NCBI RefSeq assembly: GCF_046297595.1
Contig: NZ_JBKBHT010000001.1
Location: 620,001 to 684,000, forward strand
Source of the DNA: Ferrovibrio sp046297595
GTDB taxonomy: Bacteria > Pseudomonadota > Alphaproteobacteria > Ferrovibrionales > Ferrovibrionaceae
Length of the DNA: 64,000 nucleotides
Direction: 5' to 3'
Position numbers and translations under genes: made by a program. Positions 1 through 6,654 of the stretch are shown here, piece by piece; positions within the stretch are counted from its first letter, which is position 1, and every line of letters starts with the position of its first letter. The notes under the pieces are model-generated. The model was not told the DNA's origin. It was given only the letters and a program-made list of their open reading frames with translations, and ran no database searches.

Positions 1-444
1 GGCGTCCAGTATCGGCACGGGCAGGCCGGGCACAGGCTGGTCGCTGGCCACCGCGATCACATTCGGATCATTGGGCTGCAGCATGGGCTTGCCCACTTCG
101 CTGCGCCAGACCTCGATCTTGGCATGGCTTTCATGCTTGAAGCCTTCCACCAGCACAAGGTCAACGGCGCTCAGGCGAGCCACCAGGTCGTCCAGCGTGG
201 GCTCGGTCGCACCGCGATGCTCGTGCATGAGCGCGAAGCGCTTGGCCGAGCTGATCAGCACCTCCGTGGCGCCGGCCTCACGATGACGGTAGGAATCCTT
301 GCCCGGCTTGTCGACATCGAACTCGTGATGCGCATGCTTGATCGTCGAGATGCGCAATCCGCGCGCGATCAGCAACGGGATCAGGTCGGACAGTAGCGTG
401 GTCTTGCCCGACCCGCTCCAGCCGGCAATACCCAAGACCTTCAT
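1..444 (-). CDS. mobB: Molybdopterin-guanine dinucleotide biosynthesis adaptor MobB (C-terminus off the window)
   Basis: The first 148 codons of a MobB-type GTP-binding protein can be read; the stop lies beyond the left edge. The protein begins MKVLGIAGWSGSGKTTLLSDL, with a Walker A motif (GxSGSGKTT) at residues 8-16, followed by a conserved HxHHEFDVDKPGKDS segment typical of the family. MobB helps MobA attach GMP to the molybdenum cofactor, which gives the bis-MGD form used by formate dehydrogenase. The start codon overlaps the stop of the upstream polyferredoxin gene by 4 bases, so the two are probably translationally coupled. The location beside fdh, mobA and fdhD agrees with cofactor supply. 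Confidence 0.92.
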   Translation of the reverse strand, partial: MKVLGIAGWSGSGKTTLLSDLIPLLIARGLRISTIKHAHHEFDVDKPGKDSYRHREAGATEVLISSAKRFALMHEHRGATEPTLDDLVARLSAVDLVLVEGFKHESHAKIEVWRSEVGKPMLQPNDPNVIAVASDQPVPGLPVPILDA

Positions 445-2486
445 GACGGCTTCTTCCCGGAGGCTTTCAACTCGGCCGCGGTACGTTCAGCCAGATAATC
501 GTCAGTGGTGCGGATTTCGGGCCGCGGCGCGCCGGCATAGGGATCGATCCTGCTCTCGCTCTGCACGATGATGCGGCAATCGCCGCACATCCGCACACGC
601 TCGATGGCGCCCGACTGGTACATCCAGTGTTTGCCCTCAAGCTGGGCCACGATGCGTTCGATGGTCGACTTCGTGCCGAACGCCTTGCCGCAGCGGACGC
701 AGTGGAAAGGCTCCTCTTCCTTGATCAGGCGTGCGGTGACAGCGGCCTCGGTGAAATTCACCCGCGGCTCCAGTGCAATCACCTTTTCCGGGCAGGTATT
801 CCGGCACAGGCCACATTGCACACAGGCATCTTCGGTGAAACTGAGCCGCGGTCGTTCTGGGTCATCGCTGAGCGCGCCGGTCGGACAGGCCGAGACACAG
901 GACAGGCAGAGCGTGCAGCCCTCGGCGTCAATCTTCAGGTTTCCAAACGATGCGCCAGGTGGCAAAGCCAGGGTATCCACCGGTTGCGGCGCTACCTTGT
1001 GCAGATGACGGAAGGCCATACGCGTCAGATCCCGGCTGCGGCCCATCGGCAGATAACTTGCGCCGGCCGGCGCCTCGCGTGGCGTCAGCGCGGCCAATGC
1101 TGCACCAAGCTGCTCTGGATCGTCAGTCTCGATCAGACCGACACGACCGGCCTCGAAACCCAGCCCGACCAGGATGGTTTCGGTCAATGCGAGTTGCTGT
1201 GCCAGACCGCCCAGATCCTCGCGCTGTTTGCCGGGCGCCAGAACACGCAGGTCGGCAGCGCCATAGGCAAAAGCCGAGGCGAACACCGCCGCACCGCATT
1301 CGGTGACGGCATGCACCGCCAGCGGCAACACACGGGCTGGCAGGCCATCGCCATACCGGGACAGGGCATCGATCAATGGCGCGCCGTGTTTGGCATCATG
1401 CAGCAGCAGTACCGCCTGGCGGCCGCCGGCTTCGCGATAGGCCAGCAGCAGGGCGCGCACCTGTTCGACCAGGCTGGCGGCCGGCGGCATCCGGTAATCG
1501 GCCGCACTGGTCGGACAGACCGCGCCGCAATTGCCGCAGCCGCCGCAGATATAGGGATCGATGGCGACATGATCGCCCGCCGGCGTGATCGCACCGGTGG
1601 GACAGACATCGAGGCAACGCGTGCATCCCGTTTTCTTCGAACGCGAATGGGTGCAAAGTTCGGCATGGAAATCGACATAAAGCGGTTTCTCGAAACTGCC
1701 TTTCAGATCGCTGGCCTCGAACAGTGCGCGTTGCACCGCCGCCGGGTCGTTCGGGTCCGGCCGCAGATAGCCATCGCGCTTTTCATGCGCAGGGAACAGC
1801 GGCGTGCCGCCGGTGAGGTCGAGGATGATATCGCAGCGCGAGCTGGCACCGTTACGCGCCGGACCGAAGGCCAGTTGTCGGCGCGAGGACGGCATCGGCA
1901 GAGCATAATCATCCACCACCAGCTCGAAGGCGCCCAGATGGCCACGCGCCCCGACGATACGGCCCTGCACGATGGGCAGGTCCATCAGCGGCTGGCCCGG
2001 CACGTCCTTTGGCTTATCCAGCATGATGGTGACATCCAGCCGCTCGGCCAGTTGTCGCGCGGCCTCGATCACGCGCTCGTCGCGGCCATAGACCAGCACG
2101 ATACCCTGCGAAGTCATGGTCACCGCCGGCAGGGCGGGAACCGGCACGGCTGCGGCGGCCAGCAATGCGGCGATCTTGGGTGTTGCCGCCTGGGCTTCGC
2201 TGGACCAGCCGGCGGTTTCGCGGATGTTGACGTAAGACACGGCCGTATCGCTGCCGCGCTCCTCCCGCTGTTCCTCGAACAGCGGCTGTTCCTGGGTACA
2301 GGCGACGGTGAGCGGTTCGCCTGATTTCAGCGCGTCATGGAAACGCCACAGCTCGGCACGGCAGAGCTGGGTGGCCAAACCATCCTTGTCGGGCGTCGCG
2401 CCGCAGGCGCGGGCCAGGGCGGCGCCATCGAGCGGCATCGTACCCTCGCAGTTGCACACAAGGACGCGTTTGCCGTCCAGACGCAT
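441..2486 (-). CDS. Large 4Fe-4S polyferredoxin-like protein of the formate dehydrogenase region
   Basis: A 681-residue cytoplasmic protein with no signal peptide. Four cysteine clusters can be seen: CTRCxxxCP and CGGCGNCGAVCP in the middle, and CTLCLSCVSACP with CVQCGLCRNTCP in the C-terminal half, followed by isolated CxxC pairs (CVRCGKAFG and CGDC). The N-terminal 250 residues begin with VLVCNCEGTMPLDG and have no motif I can assign. The chosen ATG at 2486 has a GGTGGA-like Shine-Dalgarno; a longer frame reaching back to 2786 would overlap the divergent cytochrome gene and reads as junk. Proteins of this shape sit beside FDH and DUF3305/3306 genes in related bacteria, which suggests electron transfer or cofactor assembly for FDH. 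The exact role is not known to me. Confidence 0.85.
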   Translation of the reverse strand: MRLDGKRVLVCNCEGTMPLDGAALARACGATPDKDGLATQLCRAELWRFHDALKSGEPLTVACTQEQPLFEEQREERGSDTAVSYVNIRETAGWSSEAQAATPKIAALLAAAAVPVPALPAVTMTSQGIVLVYGRDERVIEAARQLAERLDVTIMLDKPKDVPGQPLMDLPIVQGRIVGARGHLGAFELVVDDYALPMPSSRRQLAFGPARNGASSRCDIILDLTGGTPLFPAHEKRDGYLRPDPNDPAAVQRALFEASDLKGSFEKPLYVDFHAELCTHSRSKKTGCTRCLDVCPTGAITPAGDHVAIDPYICGGCGNCGAVCPTSAADYRMPPAASLVEQVRALLLAYREAGGRQAVLLLHDAKHGAPLIDALSRYGDGLPARVLPLAVHAVTECGAAVFASAFAYGAADLRVLAPGKQREDLGGLAQQLALTETILVGLGFEAGRVGLIETDDPEQLGAALAALTPREAPAGASYLPMGRSRDLTRMAFRHLHKVAPQPVDTLALPPGASFGNLKIDAEGCTLCLSCVSACPTGALSDDPERPRLSFTEDACVQCGLCRNTCPEKVIALEPRVNFTEAAVTARLIKEEEPFHCVRCGKAFGTKSTIERIVAQLEGKHWMYQSGAIERVRMCGDCRIIVQSESRIDPYAGAPRPEIRTTDDYLAERTAAELKASGKKPS

Positions 2487-2505
2487 CACGATTCCACCCG
2501 AATGC

Positions 2506-2533
2506 TTGGTAAACCAACTGTATCGACTATAGT
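2506..2533 (+). promoter_or_regulatory. Possible promoter of the cytochrome c gene in the divergent intergenic region
   Basis: The 82-bp gap between the divergent polyferredoxin and cytochrome c genes contains TTGGTA and TATAGT separated by 16 bp. The -35 lies inside a small inverted repeat, TTGGT-AA-ACCAA (2506-2517), which could be an operator. This is a pattern reading only. Confidence 0.35.
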
Positions 2534-2568
2534 GTTGAGGTATCAGGAAAACCAGCCGGAGGTCGGTT

Positions 2569-2982
2569 TTGCCGCTGCGTCTTTTGACCTTGCTCAGCTT
2601 CTGCCTGGCGGCAGGCGGTGCGGCTTTGGCACAGGCGCCTGCTGGCACAGTGACTACGGAAGACCTCGAGCCGCCGAGCCTGGAACGCGGTGCCGAACTG
2701 TGGGGCAAATGCCGCGCCTGCCACACCCTGGAAGCCAACGGACGCAATATCGTCGGACCACGCCTGCACGGCGTATTCGGGCGCAAGGCCGGTAGCGTGT
2801 CGGATTATAGGTATTCAGAGGCGATGAAAAAATCCGGTGTGGTCTGGACGGCGGAAACAATGGACAAATATCTCGCCGCAACACAGGATTATATTCCTGG
2901 AAACAAGATGTATGGCGGACTGGCCATTGCTCAGGATCGCGTCGACCTGATTGCTTGGCTTCAGCAGCAGACTGCCCGCTAA
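2569..2982 (+). CDS. Class I c-type cytochrome (c2-like), periplasmic
   Basis: A 137-residue precursor with an N-terminal signal peptide (hydrophobic stretch, likely cleavage after residues GAALA). Haem attachment motif CRACH, a GPRLHGVFGR segment typical of the cytochrome c2 family, and the sixth-ligand methionine in GNKMYGG near the C-terminus are all present, so the mature domain looks complete. The start is TTG at 2569, set by a GGAGG 6 bases upstream. It carries single electrons in the periplasm. It is transcribed divergently from the polyferredoxin gene and lies next to a WD40 protein, but nothing in the sequence identifies its redox partner. Confidence 0.93.
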   Translation: MPLRLLTLLSFCLAAGGAALAQAPAGTVTTEDLEPPSLERGAELWGKCRACHTLEANGRNIVGPRLHGVFGRKAGSVSDYRYSEAMKKSGVVWTAETMDKYLAATQDYIPGNKMYGGLAIAQDRVDLIAWLQQQTAR

Positions 2983-2986
2983 CCCC

Positions 2987-3016
2987 TTTAAATCAGAAGA
3001 AAAAATACTCTATAAT
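2987..3016 (+). promoter_or_regulatory. Promoter of the 47-residue membrane peptide gene
   Basis: A perfect TATAAT (3011-3016) stands 18 bp after TTTAAA (2987-2992), just after the cytochrome c stop. The region is far more AT-rich than its surroundings. The -35 match is poor, so an activator or an extended -10 might be involved. Confidence 0.5.
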
Positions 3017-3047
3017 TTAACATAACTCGTGCCCTGGAGGACACCCC

Positions 3048-3191
3048 ATGAAAGCCTTCATTTCCGGTGTGATCGCCGCCCTCATCATCGCGGTGGGCGC
3101 TGCCGTGATTCTGCAGACCATGAACAAGTCGGTTGAGATGGCCTTCACCACCGAAGGTGCGCGGGTCAGTCCCGAAACACATCAGAACTGA
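3048..3191 (+). CDS. Small single-pass membrane protein, 47 residues
   Basis: An ATG with GGAGG 7 bases upstream opens a 47-codon frame starting MKAFISGVIAAL. Residues 4-22 form one hydrophobic helix rich in Ala, Ile and Val; the tail, residues 26-47, is polar with MNKSVEMAF and ends in HQN. The frame is short but has its own TATAAT promoter and a strong ribosome binding site, and it fills the gap between the cytochrome c and WD40 genes exactly, so I believe it is real. The function is unknown. By topology it resembles small assembly or stability subunits of respiratory complexes, but that is inference. Confidence 0.7.
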   Translation: MKAFISGVIAALIIAVGAAVILQTMNKSVEMAFTTEGARVSPETHQN

Positions 3192-3200
3192 TCCTGAGGA

Positions 3201-4172
3201 TCAGCCCCTGGGTTTGACCAGGGCACCGGTCTCCAGCGACCAGAGTTTGATCACGGTGTCGTAGCCGCCCGAGACGGCGTGTTTGCCATCCGGCGTGAAT
3301 GCCACCGCCCAAACTGGCTTTTCATGGCCGGCAAACTGTTTGAGCTGGCGCCCTTCGCGCAAATCCCACAGGCGCATCAGCCGGTCGCCGCCACCGGACA
3401 ACGCATATCGGCCGTCTTTCGAAATTGCCAGCGAGGTGATGAAGCCGTGATGCCCCGGCAGATGCCCGGTCTCGCGCCGCGCCACCAGATCCCAGCGCTT
3501 GATCGCACCATCTGTGCTGCCGGTCAGCGCACTTTTGCCGTCCGGCGAAACCGCCACGGCATTCACGCTGGTCTGATGGCCCTGCAGTACCGCCAGTTCT
3601 CTGCCACTGGCGATGTCCCAGATCCGGACGCTGCGATCATAGCCGACCGACACAAGCTGGCTGTCGTCCATTGCGAAAGCCACCTGCATCACATTCGCCT
3701 CATGGGCCTCGAAGCTGCGCTCCAGCCGGGATCCGGCCACGTTCCACAACTTCACTGTTCGGTCCCAGCTGGCACTGGCCAGCCAGCGGCCATCCCGGCT
3801 GAGCGCAATGCCGGCCACATTGTTGAGATGGCCCCTCAGATGATGCGTTGGTTTGCCGCTGGCGAGGTTCCAGCGGATGATGCTGTGATCCCAGCTGGCA
3901 GAAAATGCGCTCTTGCCATCTGGTAGGAACACCACCGCGTTCACGCTGGCAGTGTGGCCGTCAAGAACACGGATTTCGCTCTGTCGCGCTAAGTCCCACA
4001 GACGGGCGGTGTAATCCCAGCTGGCCGAGAGCAATTGCCGACCATCCGGCGAAACGGCAACACCGTTGACCATGGCTCCATGGCCGACCATGTCTGCGCG
4101 CACCCCGAAAGAGGTAAAGATGGCGAGGATCGTTGCCACTACACCGACCACCGCGTTTGTCCGCATCGCCAT
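3201..4172 (-). CDS. Exported WD40-repeat (beta-propeller) protein
   Basis: A 323-residue protein with about seven WD repeats, each ending near a W-D or W-S pair preceded by GH and a spaced SPDG, AxSGG or SASWD turn. These cover nearly the whole mature chain, as expected for one seven-bladed propeller. The start at 4172 (MAMRTN) has GAGGAAG upstream and gives a clear signal peptide ending in GVRA; the longer frame lacks one. It should therefore act in the periplasm, probably as a protein-binding scaffold. No enzymatic motif is seen. It converges on the 47-residue membrane peptide and is divergent from sodB. Beta-propellers beside c-type cytochromes recur in related bacteria, but the role here is open. 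Confidence 0.88.
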   Translation of the reverse strand: MAMRTNAVVGVVATILAIFTSFGVRADMVGHGAMVNGVAVSPDGRQLLSASWDYTARLWDLARQSEIRVLDGHTASVNAVVFLPDGKSAFSASWDHSIIRWNLASGKPTHHLRGHLNNVAGIALSRDGRWLASASWDRTVKLWNVAGSRLERSFEAHEANVMQVAFAMDDSQLVSVGYDRSVRIWDIASGRELAVLQGHQTSVNAVAVSPDGKSALTGSTDGAIKRWDLVARRETGHLPGHHGFITSLAISKDGRYALSGGGDRLMRLWDLREGRQLKQFAGHEKPVWAVAFTPDGKHAVSGGYDTVIKLWSLETGALVKPRG

Positions 4173-4363
4173 ATGCAACTTCCTCGCTTGGTTGCCGTTC
4201 CATCTTGGCCGGACCGCGCCACTTTGCAAGCCCGGCTAGGCATGGCCGGAAACCGCAAAAAATGCCGCTTTTACCTGCCAAGCCGGTTTCCTCACGCCCC
4301 TGGCTGTCCTATTTAGGATGTCCTCCGGACTGGCAAAACTTTTTAGACAAGGAGCAGATGATT

Positions 4364-4966
4364 ATGGGTGCCCCGTTCACGATGAAGCCCCTTCCCTATG
4401 CCGACGATGCCCTCAGCCCGGTCATCAAGGCGGAAACCATCGGTTTCCATTACGGCAAGCATCACACGGCCTATCTCAACAACCTGAACAACCTGATCGC
4501 CAATGATCCGCTGAAGGACAAGAGCCTGGTCGAGATCATCAAGGCGACGCATGGCAAGGCCGACAAGACAGCCATCTTCAACAATGCCGCCCAGGTCTGG
4601 AACCACGATTTCTACTGGGACAGCCTGTCACCCAAGGGCGGCGGCAAACCGAGCGGCCGCGTTGCCGACATGATCAAGGACAGCTTCGGCGATTACGACA
4701 AATTCAAGAGCGAATTCGCCAATACCGGCGTCACCCAGTTCGGTTCGGGCTGGGCCTGGCTGTGCCTGGAAAACGGCAAGCTGGTCTTCAAGAAGACCGG
4801 CAATGCCGAGAACCCGCTGCACATGGATGGCGTCAAGCCGCTGCTGACGCTGGACGTGTGGGAACACGCCTATTACCTCGACTGGCAGAACCGCCGGCCG
4901 GACCATCTGAACGCCGCCATCGACAAGCTGCTGAACTGGGAATTCGCCGAAAAGAACCTCGGCTGA
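4364..4966 (+). CDS. sodB: Iron superoxide dismutase
   Basis: A 200-residue Fe-type SOD that converts superoxide to oxygen and peroxide in the cytoplasm. Metal ligands are recognisable as His29 in HYGKHH, the His of NHDFYW, and Asp and His of DVWEHAYYLD. The FGSGWAWL segment and the glutamine in FNNAAQVWNH favour iron over manganese. Two in-frame ATGs exist at 4358 and 4364; AAGGAG lies 9 bases before the second, so I use that. The gene ends at a strong bidirectional terminator (4993-5020) shared with the convergent fdh operon. Its position between respiratory genes makes sense as oxidative protection, but no regulator site was recognised. Confidence 0.96.
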   Translation: MGAPFTMKPLPYADDALSPVIKAETIGFHYGKHHTAYLNNLNNLIANDPLKDKSLVEIIKATHGKADKTAIFNNAAQVWNHDFYWDSLSPKGGGKPSGRVADMIKDSFGDYDKFKSEFANTGVTQFGSGWAWLCLENGKLVFKKTGNAENPLHMDGVKPLLTLDVWEHAYYLDWQNRRPDHLNAAIDKLLNWEFAEKNLG

Positions 4967-4987
4967 GCATTCCGCGCAGAGCAAACG

Positions 4988-5020
4988 AAAAAGGGCGGTG
5001 GAAATCCACCGCCCTTTTTT
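4988..5020. terminator. Bidirectional terminator between sodB and fdhC
   Basis: A 9-bp GC-rich stem (GGGCGGTGG / CCACCGCCC) with an AAAT loop is preceded by five A and followed by six T, so it can stop both the rightward sodB transcript and the leftward fdh operon transcript. Confidence 0.92.
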
Positions 5021-5042
5021 ATTTCTGCGTTAGCAACGCGAC

Positions 5043-6008
5043 TCAGTCGTCGCCGCCGACACGGGCCTGGGTCTCCTTGACCCAGAGGCTGTGATGCTCC
5101 TTGGCCCAGTTCATGTCGACCTGGCCGCTGCCCATGGCATCGAAGGCGCCTTCCATGCCGACCGAGCCGATGTAGATATGCGCCAGAATGATGGCCACCA
5201 TCACGATGCCGGCGACGGCATGCACGATCTGGGCGAGCTGCATCCCTGCGATGTCGGTGACATAGAACGGGAACATCAGGATGTAGCCGCTGACCGCCAG
5301 TACGGCGGCGCCCAGAACGACCGACCAGAAGATGATCTTCTGGCCGCCATTGAACTTGCCGGCCGGCGGATGCACGCCCTTCTGCAGCAGGCCGCCACCC
5401 TGGCGGAACCACTCCATGTCGATGGCATTAAAGATGTTGTGGCGAATCCACAGCACGGCCATCAGCAGCACGCCCAGTACGAAGGGAAAGCTGAGGAAAT
5501 TATGGGCCAGCTTGCCGAACGAGCTGAGGCCGGTGAAGGCTTCCGGCCCGATCGCCGGCAACAGCAGGGTCTTGCCGAACGAGAGGTTCAGGCCGCTTAG
5601 GCCCAGGATGATGAAGCAGATCGCCGTCAGCCAGTGGGCGAACCGCTCGATGCCCGAGAAGCGTTCGATGGTGCGACCCGAGGGGCCGGCATCGATCTTG
5701 ATGCGACCGCGGATCGCCATGAAACCGGCCAGCGCCACCACGGTGATCACCAGAAGCCAGCCGCCGGCCGACTTCACCGGGCCTTCCAGGGTCTCGCGCC
5801 ATTCGCGGCCCTGCGGCTGGATCAGCACGCCGGACTTGGCATCGGGGATCGAAACGCGACCGGCTACCGGCGCGCCCTTCAGTTGCTGCAGCAGGGCCGA
5901 CTCATCGGCAGCCTGCTGTGCCGAGGCTGGCGCCATGCTGCCGAGGCCCAGCACCAGACCAAGGACAAGTACGGCCCAGAATGTGCGCTTGATATTGAAA
6001 AGGCGCAT
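5043..6008 (-). CDS. fdhC: Formate dehydrogenase gamma subunit, cytochrome b556 membrane anchor
   Basis: A 321-residue membrane protein that takes electrons from the iron-sulfur subunit and passes them to quinone. It has a cleavable-looking signal (ending PASAQ), about 80 residues of periplasmic extension, then a first helix, then a core with four helices. Haem-ligand histidines fit those in RFAHWLTA, KLAHNFLSF, QIVHAVAG and LAHIYIG, and the family segment TDIAGMQLAQIVHA is present. It is longer than the E. coli FdnI type (about 217 residues), which is normal for alphaproteobacterial members. The ATG at 6008 has AAAGGAG upstream; the longer frame to 6461 runs into fdhB. Last gene of the fdh operon, ending before the shared terminator. 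Confidence 0.94.
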   Translation of the reverse strand: MRLFNIKRTFWAVLVLGLVLGLGSMAPASAQQAADESALLQQLKGAPVAGRVSIPDAKSGVLIQPQGREWRETLEGPVKSAGGWLLVITVVALAGFMAIRGRIKIDAGPSGRTIERFSGIERFAHWLTAICFIILGLSGLNLSFGKTLLLPAIGPEAFTGLSSFGKLAHNFLSFPFVLGVLLMAVLWIRHNIFNAIDMEWFRQGGGLLQKGVHPPAGKFNGGQKIIFWSVVLGAAVLAVSGYILMFPFYVTDIAGMQLAQIVHAVAGIVMVAIILAHIYIGSVGMEGAFDAMGSGQVDMNWAKEHHSLWVKETQARVGGDD

Positions 6009-6034
6009 CTTGTGTCTCCTTTGCTGAACCGCGA

Positions 6035-6631
6035 TCAGGCCGAAGTGCCAGACTTGTAGGCCGTGGCCCAACCCCAGGCGCCTGAGCCATAGCCACGGCG
6101 GGTCACCCGTTCCTTGTAGATCTGTGCAATCACGTCGCCGTCGCCGGCCAGCAACGCCTTGGTCGAGCACATCTCGGCGCAAAGCGGCAGCTTGCCCTCG
6201 GCCAGTCGGTTCGCGCCATATTTGGCGTATTCTTCCTTGGTGTTGTCGGCTTCGGGGCCGCCGGCGCAGAAGGTGCACTTGTCCATCTTGCCGCGACTGC
6301 CGAAATTGCCGACCTGCGGATACTGCGGCGCGCCGAAGGGGCAGGCATAGAAGCAGTAGCCACAGCCGATGCACAGATCCTTGGAATGCAACACCACGCC
6401 TTCGTCGGTCTTGTAGAAGCAGTCGACCGGGCAGACCGCCATGCAGGGTGCATCTTCGCAATGCATGCAGGCCATCGAGATCGACTTCTCGCCCTTGGCA
6501 CCGTCATTGAGCGTGACGACACGGCGGCGATTGATGCCCCAGGGCACTTCGTGCTCGTTCTTGCAGGCGGTGACGCAGGCGTTGCATTCGATGCAGCGCT
6601 CGGAGTCGCAGAGGAATTTCATACGGGCCAT
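6035..6631 (-). CDS. fdhB: Formate dehydrogenase beta subunit, four-cluster ferredoxin
   Basis: A 198-residue protein with four 4Fe-4S sites: CIECNACVTACK, CMHCEDAPCMAVCP, CIGCGYCFYACP and a final CTFC...CAEMC set. It wires electrons from the catalytic subunit to cytochrome b. It is shorter than E. coli FdnH (about 290 residues) and has no C-terminal transmembrane helix, so it must be held to the membrane through FdhC alone. It lies 23 bases after fdhA and 26 before fdhC in one operon. The presence of all sixteen cysteines was judged from the motifs by eye. Confidence 0.94.
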   Translation of the reverse strand: MARMKFLCDSERCIECNACVTACKNEHEVPWGINRRRVVTLNDGAKGEKSISMACMHCEDAPCMAVCPVDCFYKTDEGVVLHSKDLCIGCGYCFYACPFGAPQYPQVGNFGSRGKMDKCTFCAGGPEADNTKEEYAKYGANRLAEGKLPLCAEMCSTKALLAGDGDVIAQIYKERVTRRGYGSGAWGWATAYKSGTSA

Positions 6632-6654
6632 GATGATATCTCCCTAACCGCCGC

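Noticed and set aside
627..2324. A 565-codon open frame on the plus strand
   Set aside because: Antisense to the polyferredoxin gene, whose cysteine motifs prove the real strand.
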